Part shown: piece by piece, positions 63,057 to 64,000 of the stretch | How the letters are laid out: each line of letters opens with the position of its first letter | Position numbering within the stretch: the stretch's first letter is position 1 | NCBI RefSeq assembly: GCF_037126465.1 | Contig: NC_088201.1 | Location: forward strand, 228,972,016 to 229,036,015 | Reading direction: 5' to 3' | From: Ornithodoros turicata | Lineage: Eukaryota > Arthropoda > Arachnida > Ixodida > Argasidae | Length of the DNA: 64,000 nucleotides | Position numbers and translations under genes: made by a program | Notes under the pieces: generated by a model | Database searches by the model: none | The model's input: only the letters and a program-made list of their open reading frames with translations | Told to the model about the DNA's origin: nothing

Positions 63057-63880
63057 ATAGGCGCCGACCGCGGGAAGGGGGGAGGGACCTTGTCCCCCCC
63101 CCGGAAATGAACTAGGGGGGGGGGCGCCTCCCCGAGAAGTCCCGCTAAGAGACTGACACCAACGTTTTGGGCTCGGCGCGCCCGGGTCAAAAGAGCGAAG
63201 AGGCACCAACCCAAAAATGCATCTTGCAATTTGTAAAATATGTATCCGCCCACCATACTCATTATCACAGTAGAAGATGAGGCGAAGAAACATAGAGCAT
63301 GACACAACACAATGCCTGAATTTCGCCCAAAGCAATCAGATCAATGAAACGAAGCAGTCGAAAAGGCACCAGCAGCTGCCAGTCTTCGGAACGCATATCC
63401 GTTGGGAGCGGGTTCAACTCCCGCTGCTCCATTTCATTGACCATATATTCATTATATTGCGCGCATTTCGGGTCAAACACCGGTGATTTAATGCATTTCG
63501 TTCCTTTTGCACTCAGTTTTCAAAGGCGTAATGCCTTCAGTTGTGCGCATGTTCACTGTTTACGTTCTCCCTGTTTTCTCTTCTTTTTTATTCTGTTCTT
63601 CCTTCCTGTTATTTCTATACCAGTTCGGCATACATCATAGGATCCCGTCAGAGTGTGTGATTCTTCAGCTTTAGTTTTGCGTTCTTCATTTCTCGTTTCC
63701 TTTTCTTTTCTTCTTTTTGTTTTCTTTTGCGTTCTTCTTTTCTTTGCCTTTTTTGTCTTCCCCTTTCACTTTTTTTTTTATGAATAACACGCAGACATCC
63801 ATCTGGCTTACCTTCCCTTTCTTTTTTTTTCTTAATAACCATATCCCCACCCCCACCCCCCCGCCAGAGTACTTACTTCG
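63057..63880. other. insertion unique to copy B, poly-G and polypyrimidine-rich
   Basis: The match to copy A breaks near 63,057 (GCATAGGCGCCGAC) and resumes near 63,885 (CCGAAACGTAAC). The interior has poly-C/G runs (63,093-63,124) and a long pyrimidine tract (63,570-63,870). Probably a nested transposon. No ends were proved. Confidence 0.5.
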
Positions 63881-64000
63881 CGGCCCGAAACGTAACTTTT
63901 TCTAACGATGCGGATGCCAGTAATGTCACGGCATAGCCAGAGTTTATATTTTCGTTTTATTGTATCTTTAGCAAGGAGCCCGTTAATTCGTTTTTGCATT

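Larger units (their letters stand above)
50110..64000. repeat. segmental duplication, copy B (continues past the window)
   Basis: Colinear with 36,490-42,890 but expanded by the gypsy element (54,671-60,891), a LINE tail (about 61,595-62,190) and an insertion at about 63,057-63,880. The match is still running at the last base, so the end of the duplication is outside the window. Confidence 0.8.

Noticed and set aside
63390..63440. tRNA-like GGTTCAACTCCCGC near the window end
   Set aside because: Only a B-box-like word; no A box at proper spacing was found.
1..64000. CRISPR arrays, bacterial operons, rRNA genes
   Set aside because: No regularly spaced repeats, ribosome-binding sites or rRNA-like conserved blocks were seen. 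The overlapping codons in the Polinton are viral-style packing in a eukaryotic element.

Overview
This is eukaryotic, repeat-dense DNA, most likely from an arthropod and probably a tick or another chelicerate. The signs are polymerase III-derived SINEs (one at about 11,376-11,545 has the tRNA head and body I associate with tick SINEs), mariner, Penelope, Ty3/gypsy and LINE fragments, a Polinton, candidate splice sites and AATAAA signals, and no bacterial operon. Host coding content is small: a tandem pair of intact leucine-rich-repeat genes of about 702 codons (38,572-40,677 and 52,166-54,274, both minus strand), a possible first exon at 1,903-2,032, and an unidentified fragment at 201-527.

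Layout. 1-4,000 is mostly non-coding. 4,000-9,250 is a transposon graveyard: a minus-strand Penelope relic split by a hAT-type MITE, a complete but dead mariner (5,362-6,671), a plus-strand Penelope relic that keeps its GIY-YIG region, and a LINE ORF2 fragment. 9,250-12,100 holds a SINE, a 23-bp-arm hairpin and simple repeats.

12,133-31,392 is a nearly complete Polinton/Maverick of about 19 kb. Terminal inverted repeats of about 700-800 bp contain tRNA-like A/B boxes and arrays of perfect TGACGTCA palindromes. A compact minus-strand cluster (ATPase, GGFL protein, two related small proteins, integrase, a 209-aa protein, a secreted Cys-rich 155-aa protein) faces, across a bidirectional promoter, a plus-strand cluster (111-aa protein, protein-primed family B DNA polymerase). 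A second minus-strand block carries the adenain-like protease, an intact major capsid protein, a basic protein and the penton-type minor capsid protein. Integrase, polymerase, protease and penton are broken. A 4.28-kb DNA element with 5'-CCCA ends sits inside the catalytic motif C of the polymerase.

31,393-36,780 and 47,195-50,000 hold two copies of a LINE whose ORF1 starts with a 2A-like motif, each followed by the same SINE, plus a long-inverted-repeat element, MITEs and a 1.43-kb tandem duplication. 36,490-42,890 and 50,110 to the window end are a large segmental duplication carrying the two LRR genes. After duplication, copy B received a Ty3/gypsy element (54,671-60,891) that itself contains a TRIM-like element in its 5' LTR and a GC-rich hAT-type MITE in its pol gene. 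Copy A received a LINE tail (37,005-37,400).

The points most worth following are the Polinton left-end accessory pair (secreted glycoprotein-like and 209-aa proteins), its overlapping-codon gene packing, the TGACGTCA and tRNA-like elements in its TIRs, and the conserved LRR paralogs with an F-box-like tail.
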